From the NCBI GenBank assembly GCA_021299875.1, contig JAJTEW010000002.1, forward strand, positions 361,449 through 425,448: 64,000 nucleotides of DNA. The letters run 5' to 3'. Numbering within the stretch: the first letter of the stretch is position 1; each line of letters starts with the position of its first letter. Position numbers and translations under genes: made by a program. Positions 16,907 to 25,213 of this stretch are shown in pieces. The notes beneath the pieces were generated by a model. It worked only from the letters and a program-made list of their open reading frames with translations. It had not been told where the DNA came from and made no database searches. The stretch comes from Comamonadaceae bacterium. GTDB taxonomy: Bacteria > Pseudomonadota > Gammaproteobacteria > Burkholderiales > Burkholderiaceae_C.

Positions 16907-17860
16907 ATGCTCGGCTTTTTGTTGCGGCGTCTGATTTATTCCTTGCCCATCATGCTGGGGGTGGCGCTGGTTTGTTTTGCCTTGGTGCACCTGGCACCGG
17001 GTGACCCTCTGGTGTCGATTTTGCCGCCGGACGCATCGGCCGACTTGCAAGCGCAGTTGATCGAGTTGTACGGCTTTAACCGCTCGTATCCTGAGCAATT
17101 TGTGACTTGGGTCTGGCGTGCTTTGCAGGGTGACCTGGGCACCTCCATTGCCAGCAACCGCCCGGTGGCGACCGAGGTCATGACCGCCGTGGGCAACACC
17201 TTGCGACTGGCCATGCTGGCCACCCTGATCGGGTTTGTGCTGGGCTGTTTCTTTGGTTTTGTGGCCGGGTATTTCCAGAACTCATGGTTGGACAAGTTTG
17301 CTTCTTTGCTGTCTGTGCTGGGCGTCAGTGTCCCGCACTACTGGCTGGGCATGGTCTTGGTGATTGTGTTTTCTTCGATCCTGATGTGGCTGCCGCCCGG
17401 TGGCGCTGGGCCGGGTGGCTCCAGCCAATGGGTTTGGGACTGGGAACATGTCAAGCACATGCTCTTGCCTGCGATCACCATGAGCGTGATCCCGATGGGC
17501 ATCATTGCGCGCACGGTGCGGGCCTTGGTGGCCGACATCTTGGCGCAAGAGTTCATTGTCGGTTTGCGCGCCAAGGGCTTGACCAATTTGGGTATTTTTT
17601 GGCATGTGGTCAAAAATGCAGCCCCCACGGCCCTGGCGGTGATGGGCTTGCAGTTGGGTTACCTGCTCGGGGGCTCGATCCTGATTGAGACGGTTTTTTC
17701 TTGGCCTGGCACGGGCTTCTTGCTGAACTCGGCCATCTTCCAGCGCGACTTGCCTTTGCTGCAAGGCACGATCTTGGTGCTGGCCATGTTTTTTGTGGTG
17801 CTCAACCTCATTGTGGATGTGATCCAGACCTTGCTGGACCCTCGCATTGCACGCACTTGA
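16907..17860 (+). CDS. ABC importer permease (DppB-like)
   Basis: The 317-aa inner-membrane permease of the oligopeptide/nickel ABC class opens with GFLLRRLIYSLPIMLGVALV and HLAPGDPL, typical of DppB/OppB. The later EFIVGLRAKGLTNLGIFWHVVKNA segment is the coupling (EAA) loop that contacts the ATPases. About six membrane helices are present. GGAG lies seven bases before the ATG at 16907, chosen over the track start at 16886. Operon partners are on both sides. Confidence 0.92.
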   Translation: MLGFLLRRLIYSLPIMLGVALVCFALVHLAPGDPLVSILPPDASADLQAQLIELYGFNRSYPEQFVTWVWRALQGDLGTSIASNRPVATEVMTAVGNTLRLAMLATLIGFVLGCFFGFVAGYFQNSWLDKFASLLSVLGVSVPHYWLGMVLVIVFSSILMWLPPGGAGPGGSSQWVWDWEHVKHMLLPAITMSVIPMGIIARTVRALVADILAQEFIVGLRAKGLTNLGIFWHVVKNAAPTALAVMGLQLGYLLGGSILIETVFSWPGTGFLLNSAIFQRDLPLLQGTILVLAMFFVVLNLIVDVIQTLLDPRIART

Positions 17861-17881
17861 TCACGACCCCAAGGAATTGAC

Positions 17882-18775
17882 ATGACTTTATTGAATGCGG
17901 CTGCGAGCCCCGTGCTACCGCTGGTCTATGAGCGCTCGGCCGGTTATTGGGAAACCGTGTGGCGTCGTTTTTTACGTGACAAAGTGGCCGTGGGTGCCGC
18001 TTTGGTGGTGCTGTTGTTGATGGTGCTGGCTGTTTTAGGGCCTTGGCTGGCACCCATGGACCCGTACCAGTCCGCCATGCTCAAACGCCTCAAGCCGATT
18101 GGCTTTGAAGGCCACCCCTTGGGCACCGACGAGTTGGGCCGCGACATGCTCAGCCGCTTGATGGTGGGGGCCAGGTTGTCTTTGTTCATGGGCATCACCC
18201 CCGTCATTTGTGCCTTTGTCATCGGCTCGCTGATCGGTATCACCGCCGGTTACATGGGTGGCTGGGTCAACAGCGTGATGATGCGCACCATCGATGTTTT
18301 TTACGCTTTTCCTTCGGTGTTGTTGGCCATCGCTTTGTCGGGCGCTCTGGGGGCGGGTATCACCAACTCTCTCATTTCCTTGACGATTGTGTTCATCCCG
18401 CCTTTGGCCCGTGTGGCCGAAAGCGTGACCACTCAAATTCGGGGGCGTGATTTTGTCGAGGCAGCCAGGGCTTCTGGCGCATCGGCTTTCACCATCGTGC
18501 GCGTGCATGTGCTGGGCAATGTGCTGGGGCCGATTTTTGTGTACGCCACGAGTTTGATTGCGGTGTCCATGATCTTGGCCTCGGGTTTGAGCTTTTTGGG
18601 TCTGGGGGTCAAACCACCTGAGCCGGAATGGGGCCTGATGCTCAACACCTTGCGCACCGCCATTTACACGCAACCTTGGATTGCCGCTTTGCCTGGGACG
18701 ATGATTTTCATGACATCGATTGCTTTCAACCTTCTGGCCGACGGCTTGCGCTCGGCCATGGAAATCAAACAGTGA
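17882..18775 (+). CDS. ABC importer permease (DppC-like)
   Basis: This 297-aa second permease of the importer has the DppC-type N-terminal tail (YWETVWRRFLRDKVAV), GTDELGRDMLSRLMVGARLSL near residue 80, and the EAA loop RGRDFVEAARASGASAF. AAGGAATT precedes the ATG. It lies 21 bp after the DppB-like gene and 7 bp before the first ATPase gene, so it is translated from the same mRNA. Confidence 0.92.
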   Translation: MTLLNAAASPVLPLVYERSAGYWETVWRRFLRDKVAVGAALVVLLLMVLAVLGPWLAPMDPYQSAMLKRLKPIGFEGHPLGTDELGRDMLSRLMVGARLSLFMGITPVICAFVIGSLIGITAGYMGGWVNSVMMRTIDVFYAFPSVLLAIALSGALGAGITNSLISLTIVFIPPLARVAESVTTQIRGRDFVEAARASGASAFTIVRVHVLGNVLGPIFVYATSLIAVSMILASGLSFLGLGVKPPEPEWGLMLNTLRTAIYTQPWIAALPGTMIFMTSIAFNLLADGLRSAMEIKQ

Positions 18776-18782
18776 GGTCCGA

Positions 18783-19844
18783 ATGACAATGGCCAATGAT
18801 GAGGCTGGTGGATCGAGTCAGCCGATGCTCTCGGTGCGTGGCTTGGTCAAGCACTTCCCACTCAAGAAAGACTTGTTAGGGCGCAGTGCTGGCGTGGTGC
18901 GCGCCGTCGATGGGGTGAGCTTTGAGGTGTTCAAGGGCGAGACCTTGGGCGTGGTGGGCGAGTCCGGTTGCGGCAAGTCGACCACGGCGCGTTTGCTCAT
19001 GCAGCTGATCACGCCCGACCAAGGCGAGCTGGTGTTCGATGGCCAGACGGTGGGCAGCAAGTCGCTGCCTTTGAAGGACTATCGGCGTCAGGCCCAAATG
19101 GTGTTTCAAGACAGCTACGCGTCCTTGAATCCACGCCTGACCATGGAGGACTCGATTGCATTTGCCCCCATGGTGCATGGATTGCCCGAACGCGAGGCCA
19201 TTGACCGGGCACGTGACTTGCTCGAACGGGTAGGGCTGGCGCCGCAGCGCTTTGCCGAGCGCTACCCCCATGAGTTGTCAGGCGGGCAAAGGCAGCGTGT
19301 CAACATCGCCCGAGCCTTGGCTTTGCAGTCGCGTTTGATCATCCTGGACGAGGCGGTCTCTGCCCTGGACAAGTCGGTGGAAGCGCAGGTGCTCAACCTC
19401 TTGCTCGACTTGAAAGAGGCGTTTGGCCTGACTTACATCTTCATCAGCCACGACCTGAATGTGGTGCGCTACATGAGCGACCGGGTCATGGTGATGTACC
19501 TGGGACAAGTGGTGGAAGTGGGCGACAGTGAAACCCTGTTCAAGCATGCCGCTCACCCCTACACGCAAGCCTTGCTCTCGTCCATCCCGACTCTGGACCC
19601 GGATCGGCGCACCGAAACCCCGCCATTGGCAGGTGACCCGCCCAATCCCATCAACCCGCCCAGTGGCTGTCGTTTTCACACCCGCTGTGTGCACGCCCAA
19701 GCCATTTGCAGCGAAAAGATGCCGGTGTTGGCCCAAGCCCAGCATGGCCAACAGGTGGCCTGCTGGATGCATGTGGCCGGCGCTGCCCACACCGGGGCAC
19801 CCGCAGTGCAAAGCTCGGTCAAACCTTTGGAGGTTGCGGCATGA
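18783..19844 (+). CDS. ABC importer ATPase (OppF/DppF-like)
   Basis: This 353-aa cytoplasmic ATPase has Walker A GESGCGKSTT, Q-loop QMVFQDSYASLNPR, signature ELSGGQRQRVNIARAL, and Walker B LIILDEAVSALD. The C-terminal oligopeptide-type extension contains PINPPSGCRFHTRCVHA, with conserved cysteines. The track ORF starts upstream at 18720 inside the permease gene; ATG 18783, after a GAGG, is preferred. The stop overlaps the next start as ATGA. Confidence 0.92.
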   Translation: MTMANDEAGGSSQPMLSVRGLVKHFPLKKDLLGRSAGVVRAVDGVSFEVFKGETLGVVGESGCGKSTTARLLMQLITPDQGELVFDGQTVGSKSLPLKDYRRQAQMVFQDSYASLNPRLTMEDSIAFAPMVHGLPEREAIDRARDLLERVGLAPQRFAERYPHELSGGQRQRVNIARALALQSRLIILDEAVSALDKSVEAQVLNLLLDLKEAFGLTYIFISHDLNVVRYMSDRVMVMYLGQVVEVGDSETLFKHAAHPYTQALLSSIPTLDPDRRTETPPLAGDPPNPINPPSGCRFHTRCVHAQAICSEKMPVLAQAQHGQQVACWMHVAGAAHTGAPAVQSSVKPLEVAA

Positions 19845-20839
19845 AACCCGATACGCCAACACCCCCATATGTGGACATCCGCCAGTTGCACGTCACCTTC
19901 ACCGGCGGCAAAAAACCCGTTCAGGCGGTCTCGGGCGTGGACTTGCGCGTGCAACGCGGCGAGGTGGTCGCGCTGATTGGCGAGTCAGGTTCTGGCAAGA
20001 GCGTCACCTTGCGCACCGTGCTGCGTTTGCATGCCGAAAAGAAAACCCAAATTTCAGGGCAAATCCGGGTGGGCGATCAGGATGTGCTCTCGTTGTCTCA
20101 GGACCAACTCAGCCGCTTCCGTGGGCGCGTGGCGTCTATGATTTTTCAGGAACCCTTGCTGGCGCTGGACCCGGTTTACAGCGTGGGCCAGCAAATCATC
20201 GAAACCATTCGGCGTCACGAAAATGTGAGCGAGGACACGGCCAGGCAGCGGGCCTTGGCCTTGTTTGAGCGGGTACGAATTCCGAGCCCTGAGCGTCGTT
20301 TGCAGGCGTATCCGCATGAGATGTCGGGTGGCATGCGCCAGCGCGCCATGATTGCCCTGGCCCTGGCTTGCCAGCCCCAGTTGCTGCTGGCCGATGAACC
20401 CACCACCGCATTGGACGCGACCGTCCAAATCCAGATCCTGCTGCTCTTGCGTGAGTTGCAAAAAGAAATGGGCTTGTCGGTGATTTTTGTTACCCACGAT
20501 ATCGGTGCTGCCGTGGAGGTGGCCGATCGGATTGCCGTGATGTATGCCGGCCGCATTGTGGAGGAGGGGCCTGCCCGCACCTTGATGCGCGAGCCTCGGC
20601 ACCCCTATACCCGTGCTTTGCTGCAAAGCCGTGCCGACGGCGCTTTGGCCAAAGGCCAGCGCCTGGAAACGATTGCTGGCTCACCGCCTGATTTGACGAA
20701 CCTGCCAGAGGGCTGCGCCTTTGCCAGCCGTTGCAAGATGGCGGTGCCAGAATGCTCGGCCACACGCCCGGACGTGACCTGGCTGGCCGATGGCCACAGT
20801 GTTCGTTGCTTGCTGGCCCAACCTCAGCAAGTGGCCTGA
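19841..20839 (+). CDS. ABC importer ATPase (OppD/DppD-like)
   Basis: This 332-aa second ATPase of the importer has Walker A GESGSGKSVT, signature EMSGGMRQRAMIALAL, Walker B LLLADEPTTALD and H-loop VIFVTHD. The C-terminal segment LPEGCAFASRCKMAVPEC is the Cys-containing tail of oligopeptide-type ATPases. Translation is coupled to the preceding ATPase gene (ATGA, 19841-19844). Together the five genes form a complete importer. Confidence 0.92.
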   Translation: MKPDTPTPPYVDIRQLHVTFTGGKKPVQAVSGVDLRVQRGEVVALIGESGSGKSVTLRTVLRLHAEKKTQISGQIRVGDQDVLSLSQDQLSRFRGRVASMIFQEPLLALDPVYSVGQQIIETIRRHENVSEDTARQRALALFERVRIPSPERRLQAYPHEMSGGMRQRAMIALALACQPQLLLADEPTTALDATVQIQILLLLRELQKEMGLSVIFVTHDIGAAVEVADRIAVMYAGRIVEEGPARTLMREPRHPYTRALLQSRADGALAKGQRLETIAGSPPDLTNLPEGCAFASRCKMAVPECSATRPDVTWLADGHSVRCLLAQPQQVA

Positions 20840-20863
20840 TCATTTTTTCAAAGTGAGTTGAAA

Positions 20864-22066
20864 ATGAGCCGACACACCGACGTTCTGTGGGACTCCGCCC
20901 ACGCCTTCATGCCTTACCCCTCCAGCCTTGTGGCCCACGCTGCCACGGGTCCTTTGTCGGGTCTGAGCTTTGCGGCCAAAGACATCTACCACGTCAAGGG
21001 CTACCCCACCAGTGGCGGTCAACCCATGCTCATGGCCTTGTGGGGCGTTCAAGACCGAACGGCCCCGGTGGTACAAAGTTTGCTCGACGCAGGTGCCCGC
21101 TTTGTTGGCAAAACCGTCACCGACGAATTGGCGTTTTCCATGAACGGTCAAAATGCCCATTTCGGCGCGCCGATCAACGGCGCGGTGGCCGAGCGCATCA
21201 GCGGTGGATCCTCTTCGGGTTCGGCGTCTGCCGTGTCCAACCGCTTGTGCGATTTTGCGTTGGGCTCAGACACCGGCGGCTCGGTGCGCGCCCCCGCCAA
21301 CCATTGCGGTCTGGTCGGCATGCGGCCCAGCCATGGCCGGATCAGTTTGCAAGACACCATGGCCTTGTCGCCCAGCTTGGACACTTGTGGCTGGTTTGCC
21401 CGCGATGTGCCCACCTTTGCCCGTGTGGCGGATGTCTTGTTGGGCCAGGATGCGCAGCCCTTGCCCGATCAGATTCGCGTGTTGGCCCCGACTGACATGT
21501 GGGCACTGGCCACGCCAGGGGCCCTCAAAGCCCTCAAGCCAGTGCGGCAAAACGTGGAGCAATGCTTGGGCAAGGCCAAACCGGTTCGCATCATGCAGAG
21601 TGACATGGACACCATGTACTGGCATTTCCGCGCCATTCAGGGACGTGAGGCCTGGGATGTGCATGGTGGTTTTCTTCAGCGTTTCCAGCCGGTGTTGGGC
21701 GCTGCGGTGGCCCAGCGCTTTGACTGGTCTTCCAAAGTCACGGACGAGCAAGTGGCCAAGGCGCGGGCTTTCCGCGAAGGCTGGCGCACGCACATGCAAC
21801 ACATCTTGGGCACTGACGGCGTGCTCTTGATGCCCACCATGCCCGATGTGGCTCCTTGGATCCGTCAGACCGATGCCGAGCTGGAGGACTACCGCAACCG
21901 GGCCACCAGCTTGTTGTGCGTGTCGGGCATGGCGGGCTTGCCGCAAGTGAGCTTGCCGTTGGCCAGCCATCAGGGCGCACCCTTGGGCATTTCTTTGGTG
22001 GGACCAGAAGGCTCAGACCGCAGTCTGGTCAAACTGGCAGAACACATCCACCAAACCTGGTCCTGA
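20864..22066 (+). CDS. Amidase-signature family hydrolase
   Basis: This 400-aa cytoplasmic amidase has the Ser-cisSer-Lys triad visible as Lys in FAAKDIYHV, the Ser-rich GGSSSGSASAV and the nucleophile region SDTGGSVRAPANHCG. The protein is shorter than GatA and lacks an allophanate-hydrolase-type C-terminal domain. Substrate is unknown; context suggests an amide released during ureide or hydantoin breakdown. ATG 20864 is preferred over the TTG at 20858. It follows the second ATPase gene after 24 bp and is probably the last gene of the importer operon. Confidence 0.88.
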   Translation: MSRHTDVLWDSAHAFMPYPSSLVAHAATGPLSGLSFAAKDIYHVKGYPTSGGQPMLMALWGVQDRTAPVVQSLLDAGARFVGKTVTDELAFSMNGQNAHFGAPINGAVAERISGGSSSGSASAVSNRLCDFALGSDTGGSVRAPANHCGLVGMRPSHGRISLQDTMALSPSLDTCGWFARDVPTFARVADVLLGQDAQPLPDQIRVLAPTDMWALATPGALKALKPVRQNVEQCLGKAKPVRIMQSDMDTMYWHFRAIQGREAWDVHGGFLQRFQPVLGAAVAQRFDWSSKVTDEQVAKARAFREGWRTHMQHILGTDGVLLMPTMPDVAPWIRQTDAELEDYRNRATSLLCVSGMAGLPQVSLPLASHQGAPLGISLVGPEGSDRSLVKLAEHIHQTWS

Positions 22067-22096
22067 AACCCGCAGGGTCATCCCATGGGAGCGGCA

Positions 22097-22606
22097 TCAA
22101 AGGGGACTCAGGCGCACGCTCAAAGGCAGTGAATGAATCTCGCAATCTTCGGTCGGGCCTTGGCGCTCCAGCACCAAAAAGGCGCCATTGTCCAAGGCCA
22201 TCAGAGGGTGATGCCAGGTGCCTTTGTGCAGCGTGAAGCCCTGCTGACCCGTGACCTCAAAGCACTTGAGCGTGCGCAGGTCGGGCTGGTCTTGGCCCAA
22301 TGCCACCAGCAAACGACAGCGCGCACCTGTCAATGGCACAAAGGTCTGGCTGCCGCGTCGGTGCCGCTCCAGCATGTGGCAAGGGCCCTCGGGGTTTTGC
22401 GCCAGCGCATGGAATACCGCCAACACCGCCTGTCCATCATCGCCTGCCAAGTCCAGCGCATCGGGCAAATTCAGGCGCCCGCTGGTGCCTTGGTTGATGG
22501 TTTGCTGGGCCGGTTCAAACAAATTCAACACCTCGCCATAGGGCGAAAAAGCATGAGGATTCAGGGGCTGGCAAGTCAGGATGCCAAGGGTTTGTTCAGT
22601 GTTCAT
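22097..22606 (-). CDS. allA: Ureidoglycolate lyase
   Basis: AllA cleaves ureidoglycolate to glyoxylate and urea, the last step of allantoin degradation. The 169-aa protein shows the family pattern FSPYGEVLNL, the INQGTSGR motif, CHMLERHRRGSQTFVPLTG and GTWHHPLMAL, the latter two forming the cupin-type active site. It is on the opposite strand from the importer and diverges from the GntR gene across 28 bp, so both probably share a control region. Confidence 0.9.
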   Translation of the reverse strand: MNTEQTLGILTCQPLNPHAFSPYGEVLNLFEPAQQTINQGTSGRLNLPDALDLAGDDGQAVLAVFHALAQNPEGPCHMLERHRRGSQTFVPLTGARCRLLVALGQDQPDLRTLKCFEVTGQQGFTLHKGTWHHPLMALDNGAFLVLERQGPTEDCEIHSLPLSVRLSPL

Positions 22607-22634
22607 GAAATGACTCGGTTACCAGGGAGTCATC

Positions 22635-23441
22635 ATGACAGATGACCGTCGAATGGGCGTTCCCCTGCCTCGAAAAACCAAGCCTGACAAGCCCATCCAG
22701 ACCCTGACAGGGTTGACGGCCATCCCTGAGGGTTCAAGTGTTCCGCCGGCGCGTGCAGGGGTGCCCAGCACAGGTGCTGATCGGGTGTATGAGGCGATTT
22801 ATCAGGCCGTTTTGGAGCGCCGACTGTCCCCGGGTGAACGCTTGCGCGAGCAAGAGTTGGCTGAACAGTTCAACGTGTCTCGCACCTTGGTGCGCCAAGC
22901 ACTCCAACGTCTGGCGCAAGAGCAGGTCATCGAATTGCTGCACAACCGAGGTGCACGCGTGCCCATCCCCAGTCTGGAAGATGCGGGCAGTGTTTTTGAT
23001 GCCCGCAGGGTGGTGGAGTGCGAAGTGGCCAGGCAACTGGCCGGGCGACTGAGCGCCGAGCAATTGCAGACCTTGCAGCATTTGGCCGCCAGTGAAACCG
23101 AGGCCGATCGCCAGGGGGAGCATGCGTTGGCCATTCGTCTTTCGGGTGAATTTCACCAAGCCATGGCGCACATGCACGGCAACCCGGTTTTGACCCGGTG
23201 GCTCAATGGTTTGCTGCCCACCACGTCTTTGCTCATGTCCCGCTTCAAACGCCAAGGGGGGCAAGTCTGTGTGGCCCATCGCCATGTCGACTTGATAGCG
23301 GCCCTGCAAAAAAATCCTGCGGCGGCTGGCGCTGAAATGCGCAAACACCTCAACGAACTGGAGCAGTCCCTGACGACGCCAACGACCCCTCGCCGACAAT
23401 TGCGCGATGTCTTTCAAGCCTACCGTGACAGCCCTGAATGA
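22635..23441 (+). CDS. GntR-family regulator with FCD domain
   Basis: This 268-aa transcription factor has a winged helix-turn-helix at residues about 50-115 (AIYQAVLERRLSPGERLREQ, ELAEQFNVSRTLVRQAL) followed by an FCD ligand domain with putative metal ligands in GEFHQAMAHMHGN and VAHRHVDLI. Such regulators sense small carboxylates or ureide intermediates. It diverges from allA and its stop overlaps the start of the M20 hydrolase (ATGA). Candidate target sites are the TTGCATAC repeats at 14.8-15.0 kb. Confidence 0.9.
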   Translation: MTDDRRMGVPLPRKTKPDKPIQTLTGLTAIPEGSSVPPARAGVPSTGADRVYEAIYQAVLERRLSPGERLREQELAEQFNVSRTLVRQALQRLAQEQVIELLHNRGARVPIPSLEDAGSVFDARRVVECEVARQLAGRLSAEQLQTLQHLAASETEADRQGEHALAIRLSGEFHQAMAHMHGNPVLTRWLNGLLPTTSLLMSRFKRQGGQVCVAHRHVDLIAALQKNPAAAGAEMRKHLNELEQSLTTPTTPRRQLRDVFQAYRDSPE

Positions 23442-24727
23442 ACACCTCTGGAGATCACCCCATGAAGCTCAGTCCCGACACCTTGCCCACCTTGCGCATC
23501 GACGCCAACCGTTTGTGGCAATCGCTCATGACGCTGGCCCAAATCGGTGGCACCGAAAAAGGGGGCGTCTGTCGCTTGGCCTTGACCGATCTTGACCGCC
23601 AGGGCCGGGACCTGGTCACCTCATGGGCACGCGAAGCAGGCATGACGGTCACGGTCGATCAAATCGGCAACGTCTTCATGCGCAGGGCAGGGCGACAGCC
23701 CGACTTGCCGCCCATCATGACCGGCAGTCACATCGACACCCAGCCCACAGGGGGCAAGTTCGACGGCAACTACGGCGTGCTGGCCGGGCTGGAGGTGGTG
23801 CGCTGCCTGAATGACCACGGCATCGAAACCGAGGCCCCCATCGAGGTGGCCTTTTGGACCAATGAAGAAGGCTCGCGCTTTGTGCCGGTGATGATGGGCT
23901 CGGGCGTTTTTGCGGGGGCTTTTTCGCTGGAGCACGCCTACAAAGCCCAAGACCAAGAGGGTAAAACCGTGCTGGAGGAGTTGCAGCGTATTGGCTATGT
24001 CGGCACCGAGGTGCCGGGCCAGCACCCCATCGGCGCGTACTTTGAGGCCCACATCGAGCAAGGCCCGGTGCTGGAAGACGCTGGTGTGACCATTGGGGTG
24101 GTCAGCGGATCCTTGGGCATCCGTTGGTTTGACTGCACCGTCACAGGCATGGAGGCCCACGCCGGCCCCACCCCCATGTCCCTGCGCCGGGATGCCTTGC
24201 AAGTGGCCACACACTTGATGCAAGCCGTGGTGAGCACGGCCCACCAGCACGCTCCGCACGCCCGGGGCACGGTGGGCATGGTGCATGTGCACCCGAACAG
24301 CCGCAATGTCATTCCCGGACGGGTCAAGTTCAGCATTGACTTGCGCAACAACACTGACGCGGGTGTGGATGCGATGGCCGATGAAATCAGATCGGTCGCC
24401 CAAAGCTTGCAAGCCAGCACGGGCTTGTCGGTTGAATTGACCTTGGTGTCCAGTTTTTCTGCAACAGCCTTTCATGAGGAATGCATTTCGGCCATCTCGG
24501 ATGCCACCGTCAATCTGGGTTACAGCCACATGCCTGTGGTTTCAGGGGCTGGTCATGATGCGATTTATGCGGCGCGATGGGCACCCAGCGGCATGATTTT
24601 TATCCCTTGCAAGGATGGCATCAGTCACAACGAAATTGAATACGCCAAGCCTGAGCACATCGAAGCGGGCTGCAACGTGTTGCTGCATGCGATGTTGGCC
24701 AAGGCCAAAGTGGTTGGATCAACCTGA
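23438..24727 (+). CDS. Zn-dependent N-carbamoyl amino acid / allantoate amidohydrolase (M20)
   Basis: This 429-aa member of the HyuC/AllC branch of M20 peptidases removes a carbamoyl or ureido group from N-carbamoyl amino acids or allantoate. The metal-site motifs are GSHIDTQPTGGKFDGNYG, TNEEGSRF, HIEQGPVLE and the C-terminal GISHNEIEYA. The dimerisation domain follows RGTVGMVHVHPNSRNVIPG. With allA next door, allantoate is the favoured substrate, but a hydantoin-derived carbamoyl amino acid fits the racemase-family gene. The start overlaps the regulator stop; ATG 23462 is an alternative. Confidence 0.9.
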   Translation: MNTSGDHPMKLSPDTLPTLRIDANRLWQSLMTLAQIGGTEKGGVCRLALTDLDRQGRDLVTSWAREAGMTVTVDQIGNVFMRRAGRQPDLPPIMTGSHIDTQPTGGKFDGNYGVLAGLEVVRCLNDHGIETEAPIEVAFWTNEEGSRFVPVMMGSGVFAGAFSLEHAYKAQDQEGKTVLEELQRIGYVGTEVPGQHPIGAYFEAHIEQGPVLEDAGVTIGVVSGSLGIRWFDCTVTGMEAHAGPTPMSLRRDALQVATHLMQAVVSTAHQHAPHARGTVGMVHVHPNSRNVIPGRVKFSIDLRNNTDAGVDAMADEIRSVAQSLQASTGLSVELTLVSSFSATAFHEECISAISDATVNLGYSHMPVVSGAGHDAIYAARWAPSGMIFIPCKDGISHNEIEYAKPEHIEAGCNVLLHAMLAKAKVVGST

Positions 24728-24729
24728 AC

Positions 24730-25173
24730 TTAGCCCTCAGGCAATTTGATCGGCTGACCCGCTTCCAGCAAATCCATCATCTGCTTCATGACCTGTGGAC
24801 CGGAGGCCGAGTAGGGGTCAAAGTCTGGGTGCTGCAACCTGACCATGGGGTCGTCAACAGACAGATGGATCAGCGCCATGGACCATTGACCAAAGCGCCT
24901 TTCGTTGATTTCTTCGTAATGCAGAATTTCCACGTCTTTGTGGCGCGCATCGGTAGCGATTCTGTGGAACAGCGCGTTGACGCGACTGCGTTGGCCCTCG
25001 ATGACCTGGAAGAAAAAACCTTGACCCTGACACAACACACCGGTGATGCCCTGGGCCTGGTTGTGCGCTTGGGCTTGCGACAGGATGCTGGTGGTCATGG
25101 TGGTGGTCTGTGGGCCGAATGCGCGGCTCACGTAGAGCAAGCGCACGTTGATGTTGTGGCTGGGGACCCTCAT
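24730..25173 (-). CDS. BLUF-domain blue-light sensor
   Basis: This 147-aa protein has an N-terminal BLUF (FAD) domain. Key residues visible are the flavin-side Tyr in RLLYVSRAF, the Asn in QAHNQAQGITGVL, the Gln in FFFQVIEGQ, and the Trp-Met of RFGQWSMAL. About 40 residues follow, with no output domain I recognise. ATG 25173 is chosen because GGAG lies six bases upstream; ATG 25185 is possible and the track's TTG at 25335 runs through crtB. It starts 40 bp after crtB as the last gene of the long minus-strand photosynthesis operon. A role in light control of pigment genes, as for the BLUF part of AppA, is inferred. Confidence 0.92.
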   Translation of the reverse strand: MRVPSHNINVRLLYVSRAFGPQTTTMTTSILSQAQAHNQAQGITGVLCQGQGFFFQVIEGQRSRVNALFHRIATDARHKDVEILHYEEINERRFGQWSMALIHLSVDDPMVRLQHPDFDPYSASGPQVMKQMMDLLEAGQPIKLPEG

Positions 25174-25213
25174 CAGGCGCTCCATGTCGAGGGGCGTGTC
25201 ATGGCGTTTGCAT

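Noticed and set aside
20858-20863. TTG start for the amidase
   Set aside because: ATG two codons later is a better start; the difference is trivial.
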